Positions 44,001 through 52,048 of a DNA stretch of 64,000 bases are shown in pieces. How positions within the stretch are numbered: the stretch's first letter is position 1; each line of letters opens with the position of its first letter. Source of the DNA: Asparagopsis taxiformis. Its lineage: Eukaryota; Rhodophyta; Florideophyceae; Bonnemaisoniales; Bonnemaisoniaceae. A model generated the notes under the pieces. That model saw nothing but the letters and a program-made list of their open reading frames with translations, was not told the DNA's origin and searched no databases. The stretch covers positions 1-64,000 of the forward strand of contig JALQPE010002045.1 of assembly GCA_030407315.1 (NCBI GenBank), given 5' to 3'. The position numbers and the translations under genes are program-made.

Positions 44001-45452
44001 TTGCCAGAGAAAGTTGTGAACACCAATTCAAATGCAGACCAGTATACTGAGCAAGTTGATTCAAACTCGCCTAGAAGTGCTCAGAATGATGTCGACCTGG
44101 AAAAATACCAGAACAATAAGATTTCAGGAAAACACACAAATCCCCCTGTCTCGAGTGCTAACTCTGAACGCCTGAATACAAGAAAGAAAGGATCTGAAAG
44201 CTTCGCCCTTGAGGAAGACAAGACTGACTATTTGAAGGAGATGAAGATAAGCTGTCATCAAATGAAATGGCAACTGTTTGATAAGACTGTATGGACAGAT
44301 GAATCTGAGCTTTTTGACATGATTCTCACTGATCCGCCATATGGAACACCGAAATCCACCTCGGTTCGGTCTGCTTCTTATGACAACTTCATAGGAGATG
44401 ATGAGATCAAAGCGGTTTGTCAGTTTGCTAGAAGAGTGTTGAAACCCGGTGGATGGTTTTTTTCCTTTGTCTCATTCCGGAACTTCGAGAAATTCTACGA
44501 TGAGCTCAGAAAAATCGGATTCGTTGGACCAGAATACCCGTATGTGATGATGAAAGATACGAAAACAGTCCAGCACCACAGGGGTAACGACGTTCCCCAG
44601 AACGGGTGTGACTTCGCAGTACTGGCTAGGGCTCCAGGAACAAGAAGAGATGGTTTCAAACCAGATCTTTCCAGTCCATATAATTTCATTCCCTCAAAAG
44701 AGAAAAGGAAGTTCGCTGCTCTCTCTAGCATTCCAGTTTCAAAGGAGAAGCTTCTAAAGCCAGGTTCAAAATCTCCAGTTCTCACTGAGGAGAAGAACAT
44801 TGGACTTCTTGCTGAGATAATAACTACTTTCTCACCAGAACGAGGTAACATTCTGGATATGTACGCTGGTACATTTACGTCAGCCATTGCTTCGCTTCGA
44901 ACCGCACGGTCTTGCACTGTAGTGGAATCTAGCGCAAATACGTTCCGCCTAGCTCACGAAAGGCTTCGTCTTGTGGCCCAAATTTTCTATCAGGAAGCGG
45001 AGAAAAACCAGTGCTTCACGAAGAAAAGAAAGATTGATCCAAATCTGGTGAAAGATACTACGGCTTCCGGAAGATCACTGCAAAATCACAGGGAGTCCCA
45101 GGCGGAAAAGGGAATGGATGAATCTTCATGTGTGGTCAAAGGTGGAGATAGAGCACTTCTTCTTATAGGGGATGTAGTTGTCGGTAGCGCAACTATACAG
45201 AACCCGACAATTCCGGAGGAGATGTTCTGTTTTTCGATACACAACAGTCCTCTTGCCAATTTCCAAAGAGTCAATGAACAGTTGGTTTCATGTTACGCTT
45301 TCCAAGTGCTACCAGAAGCTAAAAGTATCAAATACCCCTACAAATACGGCGGCATCGAAACACCGCCGGAAACACTTGGTGGAATAGAGGGATTTTTCGC
45401 TTGGGATGCTCGAAGAATGAAATCTATTGATTCTACAGAACGAGCTGCATGA
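44001..45452 (+). CDS. DPPY-class DNA methyltransferase with C-terminal PPETxGG module
   Basis: 483 codons from the ATG at 44001, with the frame open upstream to 43896. FDMILTDPPYGTPKST at about 105-120 is motif IV, RVLKPGGWFFSFVSF follows, and GNILDMYAGTFTSAIASL near 280-300 is motif I. The order and DPPY mirror the block A enzyme, so an N6-adenine DNA methyltransferase of the beta class is likely. The acidic insert and the SET domain are absent. From about 380 it carries the module that starts the block A ParB protein, ending IETPPETLGGIEGFFAWDARRMK at 453-475. It follows the ParB-like gene in a -1 frame. Confidence 0.8.
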   Translation: MPEKVVNTNSNADQYTEQVDSNSPRSAQNDVDLEKYQNNKISGKHTNPPVSSANSERLNTRKKGSESFALEEDKTDYLKEMKISCHQMKWQLFDKTVWTDESELFDMILTDPPYGTPKSTSVRSASYDNFIGDDEIKAVCQFARRVLKPGGWFFSFVSFRNFEKFYDELRKIGFVGPEYPYVMMKDTKTVQHHRGNDVPQNGCDFAVLARAPGTRRDGFKPDLSSPYNFIPSKEKRKFAALSSIPVSKEKLLKPGSKSPVLTEEKNIGLLAEIITTFSPERGNILDMYAGTFTSAIASLRTARSCTVVESSANTFRLAHERLRLVAQIFYQEAEKNQCFTKKRKIDPNLVKDTTASGRSLQNHRESQAEKGMDESSCVVKGGDRALLLIGDVVVGSATIQNPTIPEEMFCFSIHNSPLANFQRVNEQLVSCYAFQVLPEAKSIKYPYKYGGIETPPETLGGIEGFFAWDARRMKSIDSTERAA

Positions 45453-46377
45453 GAAATCGGAAATTTCATCTTTAGTTTCTTTGAAATCAGATCTAGAGGG
45501 TGCAAAGACATCAAACTTCATTTGATACTTCCCGTTCTAGTACCAAGCCTCGCACACTGAAATGATCATTCTTTCAAGATTAGAATCACTGCCACTATCG
45601 AATTCACACCAGATTCAGGTGCCAGGTTCTACAATTGACTCCTCATCGATAGTAACAAAGAAGAACGCCTTTTCACTCCATGGCAGGCAAGTAATAGTCC
45701 TGTCTCAACCCGGGATAGAGTGATTTCTTCCCTCTAGATATACATACCTACTCTCCTATGTGTCCAGAGGCTCCTGGTTTGGGAGAGAAAAACATGACCA
45801 GTACTACATGAACATAGGAAGATGGGACCGATCATTCAGAATATGGAAAACTTTTGAGAAACGATTCACAAATTATGAATGGTTGAACGCAGTCTCGTAC
45901 TCAGCAGCTGGTTGATTCTTTAAGAAGGTAGCGCTTTCTGCCGACCAGCTAGATAAAATTTTAAGTGATAAATTGATACTAACATGCACACCACAGATTT
46001 GCGAACGTATAAGACCGGCTGGTGCACCATCACAGAAACAGTTCAGTGTGCTAAAGGGGCTTTTCGATAGCATCAGAATTCTTTAAAACGTTCAACAGCA
46101 GCAGATACGCACTGTGGCAGAATTCTTGACGTGCCAGAATCATACCGTTTCACTGATTTCCTCCTGAAGGTAAGATTTCTTCTGCAAGGCTTGCAATTTA
46201 ATTTAACTCCAACAGATCAACATGTAAGTGATTGAAGGAGTGCTCTGGAAATTTTGGCGGCAGTTGATGAATATGGTCCCCTTATCTACCAGAATACAAA
46301 CATGTACATTTCATAGATTTCCTCATTCGTTCTAGGAACCTTTTCTCACACCCAAAGTTTCCTCGTGTCTTTTTTTC
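45453..46377. other. Unassigned stretch between methyltransferase and transposase
   Basis: No gene is seen. A pyrimidine-rich segment ending CCGCAG just before 46392 could be a splice acceptor for the transposase gene. Confidence 0.45.
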
Positions 46378-49155
46378 TTGCTGAAAACCGCAGATGCCTG
46401 TGAAAGAATCTATCGTTTCTCTTTCCAATTAATCTGCAAGCACGTCATTCCTGTCTCTCCAGCCCTTTCCCGCAGTGCAAATCGAAATATGGGAACAAAA
46501 GAACCACTTCCTAAAGACGTACGGGAACAAATGAGAGTCCACGCAGAGATCATTGTCTCTTCCCTTTCAAGATGTATGAAATGTGATTATGAGGTGAAAT
46601 CTCATCCTGAGACGCCCCAGAATATCGCTGACGTTTCAGAACCCAACTTCAATTCTGGAAAACATACCGATGACAAGCTCAGAAACCACAGGAATAACCG
46701 ACTTCTTCCAGAGAAACCAAAACAATCTTTAGTGAGCCCAAGCAGATCAGCTACTTTGTTTCCTTCCAAATCTGGATTTGTGCAATCAAATTTGCTACGA
46801 TGGTTTGATTCTGCTTCCAAGAGTTCTGCTAGTTCTTGTGGAAACCACAATCGACAAGAATCAAATTCTCGCACGACCAATACATCGTACTCGCTGGAGA
46901 CAGAATGTCCGCAACAAACTAACCTCCCATTCCGACAAGCTAAAACAGTCTCCGAAAACGCATCACCTTCTATGCTCAAGAAGCGAAAAACATACCAAAG
47001 TCAAGAACGGAGCAATAAATCAGGCAGAGAAAGCGAAATGAAAAAACGTAGGAAGAACATCGCTTCCACAGTTTCAGTATCCCGCTTAGCAGGGAACAAG
47101 TGCTGTTCAAAAAAAAAGTGCTTCCAGAATGTTGACCTCATATTCCTCCAGAATGAAGCATTTCGGGTATTGCAATGGGATCAAGAGAAACGACGTACCT
47201 ATCTCCACAGCCTTCTTGAACCAAACTCGAATGTTTTCCACTTTTCAGGCATACCTGTCTGCTACAGGTTTCTAGAGCTATGTTTCAAGTTTTCAAGATC
47301 ACTGCAAAGTTCTGTCAAGAGTAGGCGGGTTCTTTCTCTTCTATCCAATCCCAGGGATTTTAAATCAAAACAGAGAGACGCAGTTGTTTGCTTTCTTGAT
47401 AGGCTTTCGGAGTCTACAGGAGACAGAATGCCCGATAACAACGAGAGGCACTTGCCATTATTCCAAAAGAAGGCTGTTTACGAAATGTTTCGAAGTCAAC
47501 ACAAGATTCTTTACCCTAGCCAGAATGTACCATCTCTGAGCTATTTTTACTCTACATGGAAAACTTTTTGCAGTCATGTGAAAGTAAGACGCGTTCAGCG
47601 GTTTACCAAGTGCACAGAATGTGAATATATCCGGGATTCGCTGGCCAAGTTCGGGTCAGATCCCTCCAAAGCTGAACCATTGGTATCGAGAAGGAAAACT
47701 CACATCGAAATGGTTGCGAGAGAGAGAAGAGAGTACCAAAGTAAATGCGAGCAGGCTGCATTATTTCCATCCCAGTTTACTTCAATGATTATCGATGGAG
47801 CGGACCAGTCTGGTTACGGTCTGCCCCATTTCACGGTGAACACCAAGGCAACAAATGGGCACAGTCTGAAAGTCAAACTGGTTGGTGTTCTAGAACACGG
47901 CGTAAGGAAACACCTTTCTCTGTATACGATGACATCAGAGTTTGAGACAGGTGCAAATCACATTATTGAATGCTTGCACCGCACACTCCAGAGGAAGTCA
48001 ACAGGATCGTCATTACAGGGTACACTCTACCTCCAGGTGGATAACTGTACCCGCGAAAACAAGAACCGATTCTTATTCTGTTATTTAGAATCACTGGTTG
48101 CATGGGGAGTTTTCAAAGAAGTGTACATTTCCTTCCTTCCCGTCGGACATACTCACTCAGATATTGATCAAGCATTTAGTTGTACATCTCGTCGTTTGCG
48201 TTCGAACAATGCAGTAACGATGGAAGATCTCATGCACGAGTTGCGTCAATCATACACACCAGAGCCCTCAGTTTCTAGACTGCTTCACATCGCTAACTTC
48301 TCGGGGCTCTGTAAGGAGCAGAGTTCTATCAGTAACGTGGAAAATTTTTCAAAGTATCGCTACTTCCGGTTTTTCAGATGCAATCATCGTTCTGGTCGGA
48401 CTATGACTGATTCTGGTCATGGAAAAATGTATTTCATAACTGCATGCGAGTGCAAAGTGTTTTGCAATGACCAATGGGAGGAACTTCAGGCAAAACCAGC
48501 AGGTGTTCGAGGATTTACAATCCGTCCTCCTGATCTTTGCATGACCCCTGGAACGAAAACGTTTTCTCCTCCGAATAGAAAAGAGGTCTTGGAACGTCTG
48601 CGGTCTGAGGAGACTAGAATAAACAGTCCATCCAAATTACAGGAACTTTATGAGTTGACGGAACATGTATACAATGAGAGAACTGAAACATTTCATTGGA
48701 ATTTACAGGTTTGCTTCGAGTACAATGGCATATATCGCCCAAATGCCCGAAGTTTACAATGGAATGAAGATCATGATGAAAGTGAGCAGCGCTTTGAAGA
48801 CAATGATGAGCCGTTGAGTAATCTTAGCTATTCAATTAATCATTTTGTAGCTGTCAATGGTGAGGGTTGTACTGCGAAACAGCCATTCTGGTTGGGACAA
48901 ATACTTGAATGCAAGAGAAATACAGGGGGTGTCATCAACACATTAATAGTGAGGTGGTATGAAGTTTGTGGATCAGGGAACGCATGGAACGGGAGATACT
49001 CACCAGCAACTCTGGTCAAGGGGAATTCAAGGAAAGAATGGAAGGGTCTCATATCGGTTGATTCTGTTATAGCCGAATTTCCTTCACTAACAAACAAAAG
49101 ACTTAGAGCTGGGGTAGAAAGAGAGATAAGATCCGGGCTTGCTTCGCTTCAGTGA
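46378..49155 (+). CDS. DUF7869-type transposase
   Basis: 925 codons. The first ATG is at 46378; the internal Met at about 46489 (MGTKEPLPKD) is also plausible. A basic Ser-rich N-terminal part precedes a Cys-rich segment (NKCCSKKKCF) and a helical region. The core shows MIIDGADQSGYGLPHF (D about 473), LYLQVDNCTRENKNRFLF (D about 555) and FLPVGHTHSDIDQAF (about 587-601), the family signature that suggests an RNase H-like fold with three acidic sites. The C-terminal part (NHFVAVNGEGCTAKQPFWLG) recurs in the core-less paralogue. It is the most intact enzyme of the 17.2-kb element and the best candidate for moving it. Confidence 0.75.
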   Translation: MLKTADACERIYRFSFQLICKHVIPVSPALSRSANRNMGTKEPLPKDVREQMRVHAEIIVSSLSRCMKCDYEVKSHPETPQNIADVSEPNFNSGKHTDDKLRNHRNNRLLPEKPKQSLVSPSRSATLFPSKSGFVQSNLLRWFDSASKSSASSCGNHNRQESNSRTTNTSYSLETECPQQTNLPFRQAKTVSENASPSMLKKRKTYQSQERSNKSGRESEMKKRRKNIASTVSVSRLAGNKCCSKKKCFQNVDLIFLQNEAFRVLQWDQEKRRTYLHSLLEPNSNVFHFSGIPVCYRFLELCFKFSRSLQSSVKSRRVLSLLSNPRDFKSKQRDAVVCFLDRLSESTGDRMPDNNERHLPLFQKKAVYEMFRSQHKILYPSQNVPSLSYFYSTWKTFCSHVKVRRVQRFTKCTECEYIRDSLAKFGSDPSKAEPLVSRRKTHIEMVARERREYQSKCEQAALFPSQFTSMIIDGADQSGYGLPHFTVNTKATNGHSLKVKLVGVLEHGVRKHLSLYTMTSEFETGANHIIECLHRTLQRKSTGSSLQGTLYLQVDNCTRENKNRFLFCYLESLVAWGVFKEVYISFLPVGHTHSDIDQAFSCTSRRLRSNNAVTMEDLMHELRQSYTPEPSVSRLLHIANFSGLCKEQSSISNVENFSKYRYFRFFRCNHRSGRTMTDSGHGKMYFITACECKVFCNDQWEELQAKPAGVRGFTIRPPDLCMTPGTKTFSPPNRKEVLERLRSEETRINSPSKLQELYELTEHVYNERTETFHWNLQVCFEYNGIYRPNARSLQWNEDHDESEQRFEDNDEPLSNLSYSINHFVAVNGEGCTAKQPFWLGQILECKRNTGGVINTLIVRWYEVCGSGNAWNGRYSPATLVKGNSRKEWKGLISVDSVIAEFPSLTNKRLRAGVEREIRSGLASLQ

Positions 49156-49224
49156 TATTTTGTTAAAAGTTTACTACGCCTCTTGCCATTCAACCAAAAA
49201 TTTATCAGAACAGTAGATCAATCA

Positions 49225-49344
49225 ACTTATTCTCATTCAGATATAGTCAGTCAACTTGGAGTAGTAATTTTGTATTCAATCATTTTTGAAAATTTAAAAT
49301 TCTGTTCCAAAAAGTACATTCTGTTACCACTCAAATCAGTGTTT
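49225..49344 (-). repeat. Right terminal inverted repeat of 17.2-kb element
   Basis: The minus strand from 49344 reads AAACACTGATTT and mirrors the left end at 32182. Directly outside, from 49345, TCAGCGGGTCGATTG returns to GW sequence. Confidence 0.75.
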
Positions 49345-49492
49345 TCAGCGGGTCGATTGTGCCGTACGGCACACCCCCATCTCAAAAACATGTTCACATG
49401 TGCATGTTTTTGAGAATAGCCCAAATTTTAATTCAAATCAGGACGTCTTCCGGACATAGGGGTGCTCGCGGCCTAGCTCGACAGCTGTAATT
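49345..49492 (-). repeat. GW repeat, right half of split copy with outer terminus
   Basis: Continues the copy interrupted at 32181. It has GTGCCGTACGGCAC, the hairpin arms, CCAAATTTTAATTCAAATC and then the outer segment ending GCTCGACAGCTGTAATT, which mirrors 26360-26420. Confidence 0.85.
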
Positions 49493-49675
49493 GTACCTCA
49501 TTAAATACTGTTGATGACTGCCTACCGTATACAATCTGGGCTGTTGGCGTATTCTCCGGTACTTGACCTGACCTGAACGTTCATCGCAGACCGTTGTGGT
49601 TACCGACACTATACAGCAATCTTTTTTGTATCTCGTGCAACTCAATCCTTCCATCGCTTCCGGGAAGGCTTCATT

Positions 49676-51952
49676 ATGCCGCCGCGTATTGCGAAGAAAG
49701 CTCCAAAGCCTCCGGGCCTCCAGAAAAACCGGTCAGCAGCTGCTGTATCGAGTGCCCGACAATCCCGTGCGAAGAAGCGGTGTGGGCCTACCGGCAGCAT
49801 TGAACCGCGGTCCGGTAGTCGCAAGACGGACCGGCGCAGAACTGGGGATCCGCAGCGAGAAAGTGAGGAAGGAGGAACGGCGCGGAGAGAGATGGGGCTT
49901 GACCGAGGCAAGCGTGCTCGCAGGGACAGTGAACATCATGATGATGACATGATAGTGGCTCAAAACATGTTGGAATTGCGGCAGAGTGCTATGGCAAAGG
50001 TAGTTCCTCCCGGGTTGGCAGATGCGGAGGTGCTGCAGACGGAGTCCCAGCCGGGGGTTCGCGAGACACTGGAGGCTGTGACCCCCACTGCGCCAACTAT
50101 GCCGAGTACATCAGCCCCAGCAGGTAATGCAGTCAGTGACCCGAGGATAGCGGCAAGGGATGTTGTTTCTGAGCAACGTTCACAGGATGCCAACTATCAT
50201 CGGCGGTCAGGTGGTACTGAGGGGAGAGAGCAGCCGGAGTGCGGGCCTCGTCACAACAGACTGTCATTGGTGCCAAATATGCGCGTAACGCCCCCGCGAC
50301 GTCAGGCTATTGCCGATGGAGGACATCATAATCCCGATAGCGTGGGAGATGGGGGGACGGTGAGGGCAGAGAGGTTGCATCCGCCGGAATCCATCGATTT
50401 AATGGCGAGTCGCATCAATGCGCAGAAGAAGAAGATCACGGAGCTGGAAAAAAAAGTGTTTAGCCAGGACATAGCAAACAAGGCGCTCACCACGGAGATA
50501 GTTGCGTTGGAGGCTAAGGTGAAAACTCTGCAGGCGGAAAATGCCAGCCTTACTGCAATTGCGAGAACAGGTAGAATCAGTGATCACGGTGGCGGTAAGT
50601 CGAAAATACAGAAAGGCATTCCTGTGAAATACCTTGGAGTTCTTAGGGCGGTTGAGGAAAACCTGACAAAGTGGTGCAAGAACGAGACTATGGAGCTGGA
50701 CCCTATAGCGGAACAAACGCAGAGACGTTGGACTGGACGTACCATCGAGGTAGAGCCGGTAGAAGGGACACTTTGGAGCGAAAACGGTGTAGGATATATT
50801 GCTACTCCTCCGGGCTACATCATCAAGAATCTGCAGTGGTATACACCTTCGTACAGAGACGAGAGTGATCTGCTGAATGACTTGGTGCGACACGTACTGC
50901 GTCAAAGTCCGTGGTGTGATGTGTTTTCCGATGAGGAGCAGCGTGTGTGCTGTCAAGAGGCTGTGGCGGGGAGCAAGGAATTGAAAGTGAAGGTGACGCA
51001 GAAACTGTCCGACGTGATGAGTGCACGGAAGCGTAATGCGAGGGACAGATTGTTCGGTTCGCTGGGGTACACGAAATTAATGTCTAGATGCACGATGCTG
51101 ACGACGCGAGCTGAGATGGACGAGCGAGAGGATCAAAAGCGCGAAGCGTCTGAGAAGCTTTTGAAACGGGAAAGCAACGGTGATTTGGATATGGGGAGGT
51201 GGCGAACGGCACCGTTCTCAGAGCTGCGATACAGCAAAGGCATGGTTCCTGACAGCTTCGAAATGGAAGTGAATGGTGATGCATGGTTTAACAACCGAGT
51301 AGCTGTGAATGTGCTGGACATCTTCAGGGGTTATTCGATACGACCAGAACAAGTAATGGACATAGAGACGAGCATACTAACGCTGGCGCGCCTGGATGCT
51401 TGGCTAGTGACTACTGTGGAGTGTTTGGATGAACCGAAGGGGAAAGGAGGTGCACGGCAGAAGGAGTTTACAAGGAGGTACAGTCAATATGTGGGGGTAG
51501 CTTTTCAGCAATTAGTTGGTATGGTGGTGTACTGCATGTCTTGTCTCCAAGGCTCGCAAGCAAGGGAACAAACGGACGTCGTCGAGAGCGAACAGCGGAC
51601 TAGTGCACAGTCGCGGCATGTGTTTGCAAGCCGTACTGTGACGAGAGAGGCTGTTAAAGTATGGCAAAGCGGAGAGGGGTCTGGAATTGTTCATGTCGTT
51701 GATGATGTAAACCGCTGCTCATCACTTGTTCTAGTGTCCGAGGATTGGATTCAATCGCATATTACGTCAAACCTCGGTGCTGTAATGGATTGTGTGATTG
51801 GGCAAGGACTAATTGGCGCAGAACTTTTCGTCGTTGACCCATATGCTGGACACCTGAGTGCAAACCTGAATGTCGAAATCAATGCCGCACAGCACAGTAT
51901 GGGGGCATGGAGCGGCGCCATGCAGCCACTGCTGATAACGGTTTTGGCGTAA
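49676..51952 (+). CDS. Coiled-coil protein paired with Plavaka-like transposase
   Basis: 758 codons from MPPRIAKKAPKPPG. A basic, disordered N-terminus (1-240) is followed by a coiled coil at about 243-295 (RINAQKKKITELEKKVFSQ ... LEAKVKTLQAENASL). A globular region of about 450 residues follows (LGVLRAVEENLTKWCKN, PPGYIIKNLQWYTPSYRDE, SELRYSKGMVPDSFEME). No family was recognised. It converges tail-to-tail with the transposase gene, with 91 bases between the stops, so it is probably the accessory gene of the same element, perhaps a DNA-binding or oligomerising partner. Confidence 0.55.
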   Translation: MPPRIAKKAPKPPGLQKNRSAAAVSSARQSRAKKRCGPTGSIEPRSGSRKTDRRRTGDPQRESEEGGTARREMGLDRGKRARRDSEHHDDDMIVAQNMLELRQSAMAKVVPPGLADAEVLQTESQPGVRETLEAVTPTAPTMPSTSAPAGNAVSDPRIAARDVVSEQRSQDANYHRRSGGTEGREQPECGPRHNRLSLVPNMRVTPPRRQAIADGGHHNPDSVGDGGTVRAERLHPPESIDLMASRINAQKKKITELEKKVFSQDIANKALTTEIVALEAKVKTLQAENASLTAIARTGRISDHGGGKSKIQKGIPVKYLGVLRAVEENLTKWCKNETMELDPIAEQTQRRWTGRTIEVEPVEGTLWSENGVGYIATPPGYIIKNLQWYTPSYRDESDLLNDLVRHVLRQSPWCDVFSDEEQRVCCQEAVAGSKELKVKVTQKLSDVMSARKRNARDRLFGSLGYTKLMSRCTMLTTRAEMDEREDQKREASEKLLKRESNGDLDMGRWRTAPFSELRYSKGMVPDSFEMEVNGDAWFNNRVAVNVLDIFRGYSIRPEQVMDIETSILTLARLDAWLVTTVECLDEPKGKGGARQKEFTRRYSQYVGVAFQQLVGMVVYCMSCLQGSQAREQTDVVESEQRTSAQSRHVFASRTVTREAVKVWQSGEGSGIVHVVDDVNRCSSLVLVSEDWIQSHITSNLGAVMDCVIGQGLIGAELFVVDPYAGHLSANLNVEINAAQHSMGAWSGAMQPLLITVLA

Positions 51953-52042
51953 TGGAGGATGGTTGAAATTAGTGCAGTAAATGTGACGCTGGCTAGAAGG
52001 CTTATCATGTAGTACATTATCAATAGAGTGCTACGATTTAGA

Positions 52043-52048
52043 TTTATT
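52043..52048 (-). terminator. Polyadenylation signal overlapping stop codon
   Basis: On the minus strand AATAAA contains the TAA stop of the 52044-55085 gene (GAA GAA TAA ATC). Confidence 0.45.

Larger units (their letters stand above)
32182..49344. mobile_element. 17.2-kb TIR element with DUF7869 transposase, ParB and methyltransferase
   Basis: The ends are inverted: the plus strand from 32182 reads AAACACTGATTTCGGT..CACAGAATGTACTTT, and the minus strand from 49344 reads AAACACTGATTTGAGTG..ACAGAATGTACTTT. Imperfect similarity, with gaps, persists for about 100 bases (GTTGATTGACTA/GTTGACTGACTA, then ATAAGTTGATTGA on both). The element interrupts a GW repeat whose halves lie on either side, and TC flanks both ends as a possible 2-bp target duplication. 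Contents: a decayed Sel1-repeat gene, unassigned sequence, an NB-ARC-like fragment, a core-less transposase paralogue, a ParB-like gene, a DNA methyltransferase and a full transposase. The CACTG ends recall CACTA-type termini, but the transposase is of a different type. The first 10 kb could be captured cargo or a later insertion. Confidence 0.75.
26360..49492 (+). mobile_element. GW-terminated element carrying methyltransferase-SET gene, split by insertion
   Basis: The outer ends are inverted. From 26360 the plus strand reads AATTACAGCTGTCAAGCTAGG ... GCGAGCACCCCT ... CCTGATTTGAG; from 49492 the minus strand reads AATTACAGCTGTCGAGCTAGG ... GCGAGCACCCCT ... CCTGATTTGAA. Removing the 17.2-kb insertion at 32182-49344 leaves about 6 kb with the methyltransferase-SET gene as the main content. 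Extra GW units at 26811 and 28118 lie inside. No target duplication was found, so the exact ends are uncertain. Whether the methyltransferase-SET protein takes part in transposition is unknown. Confidence 0.5.
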
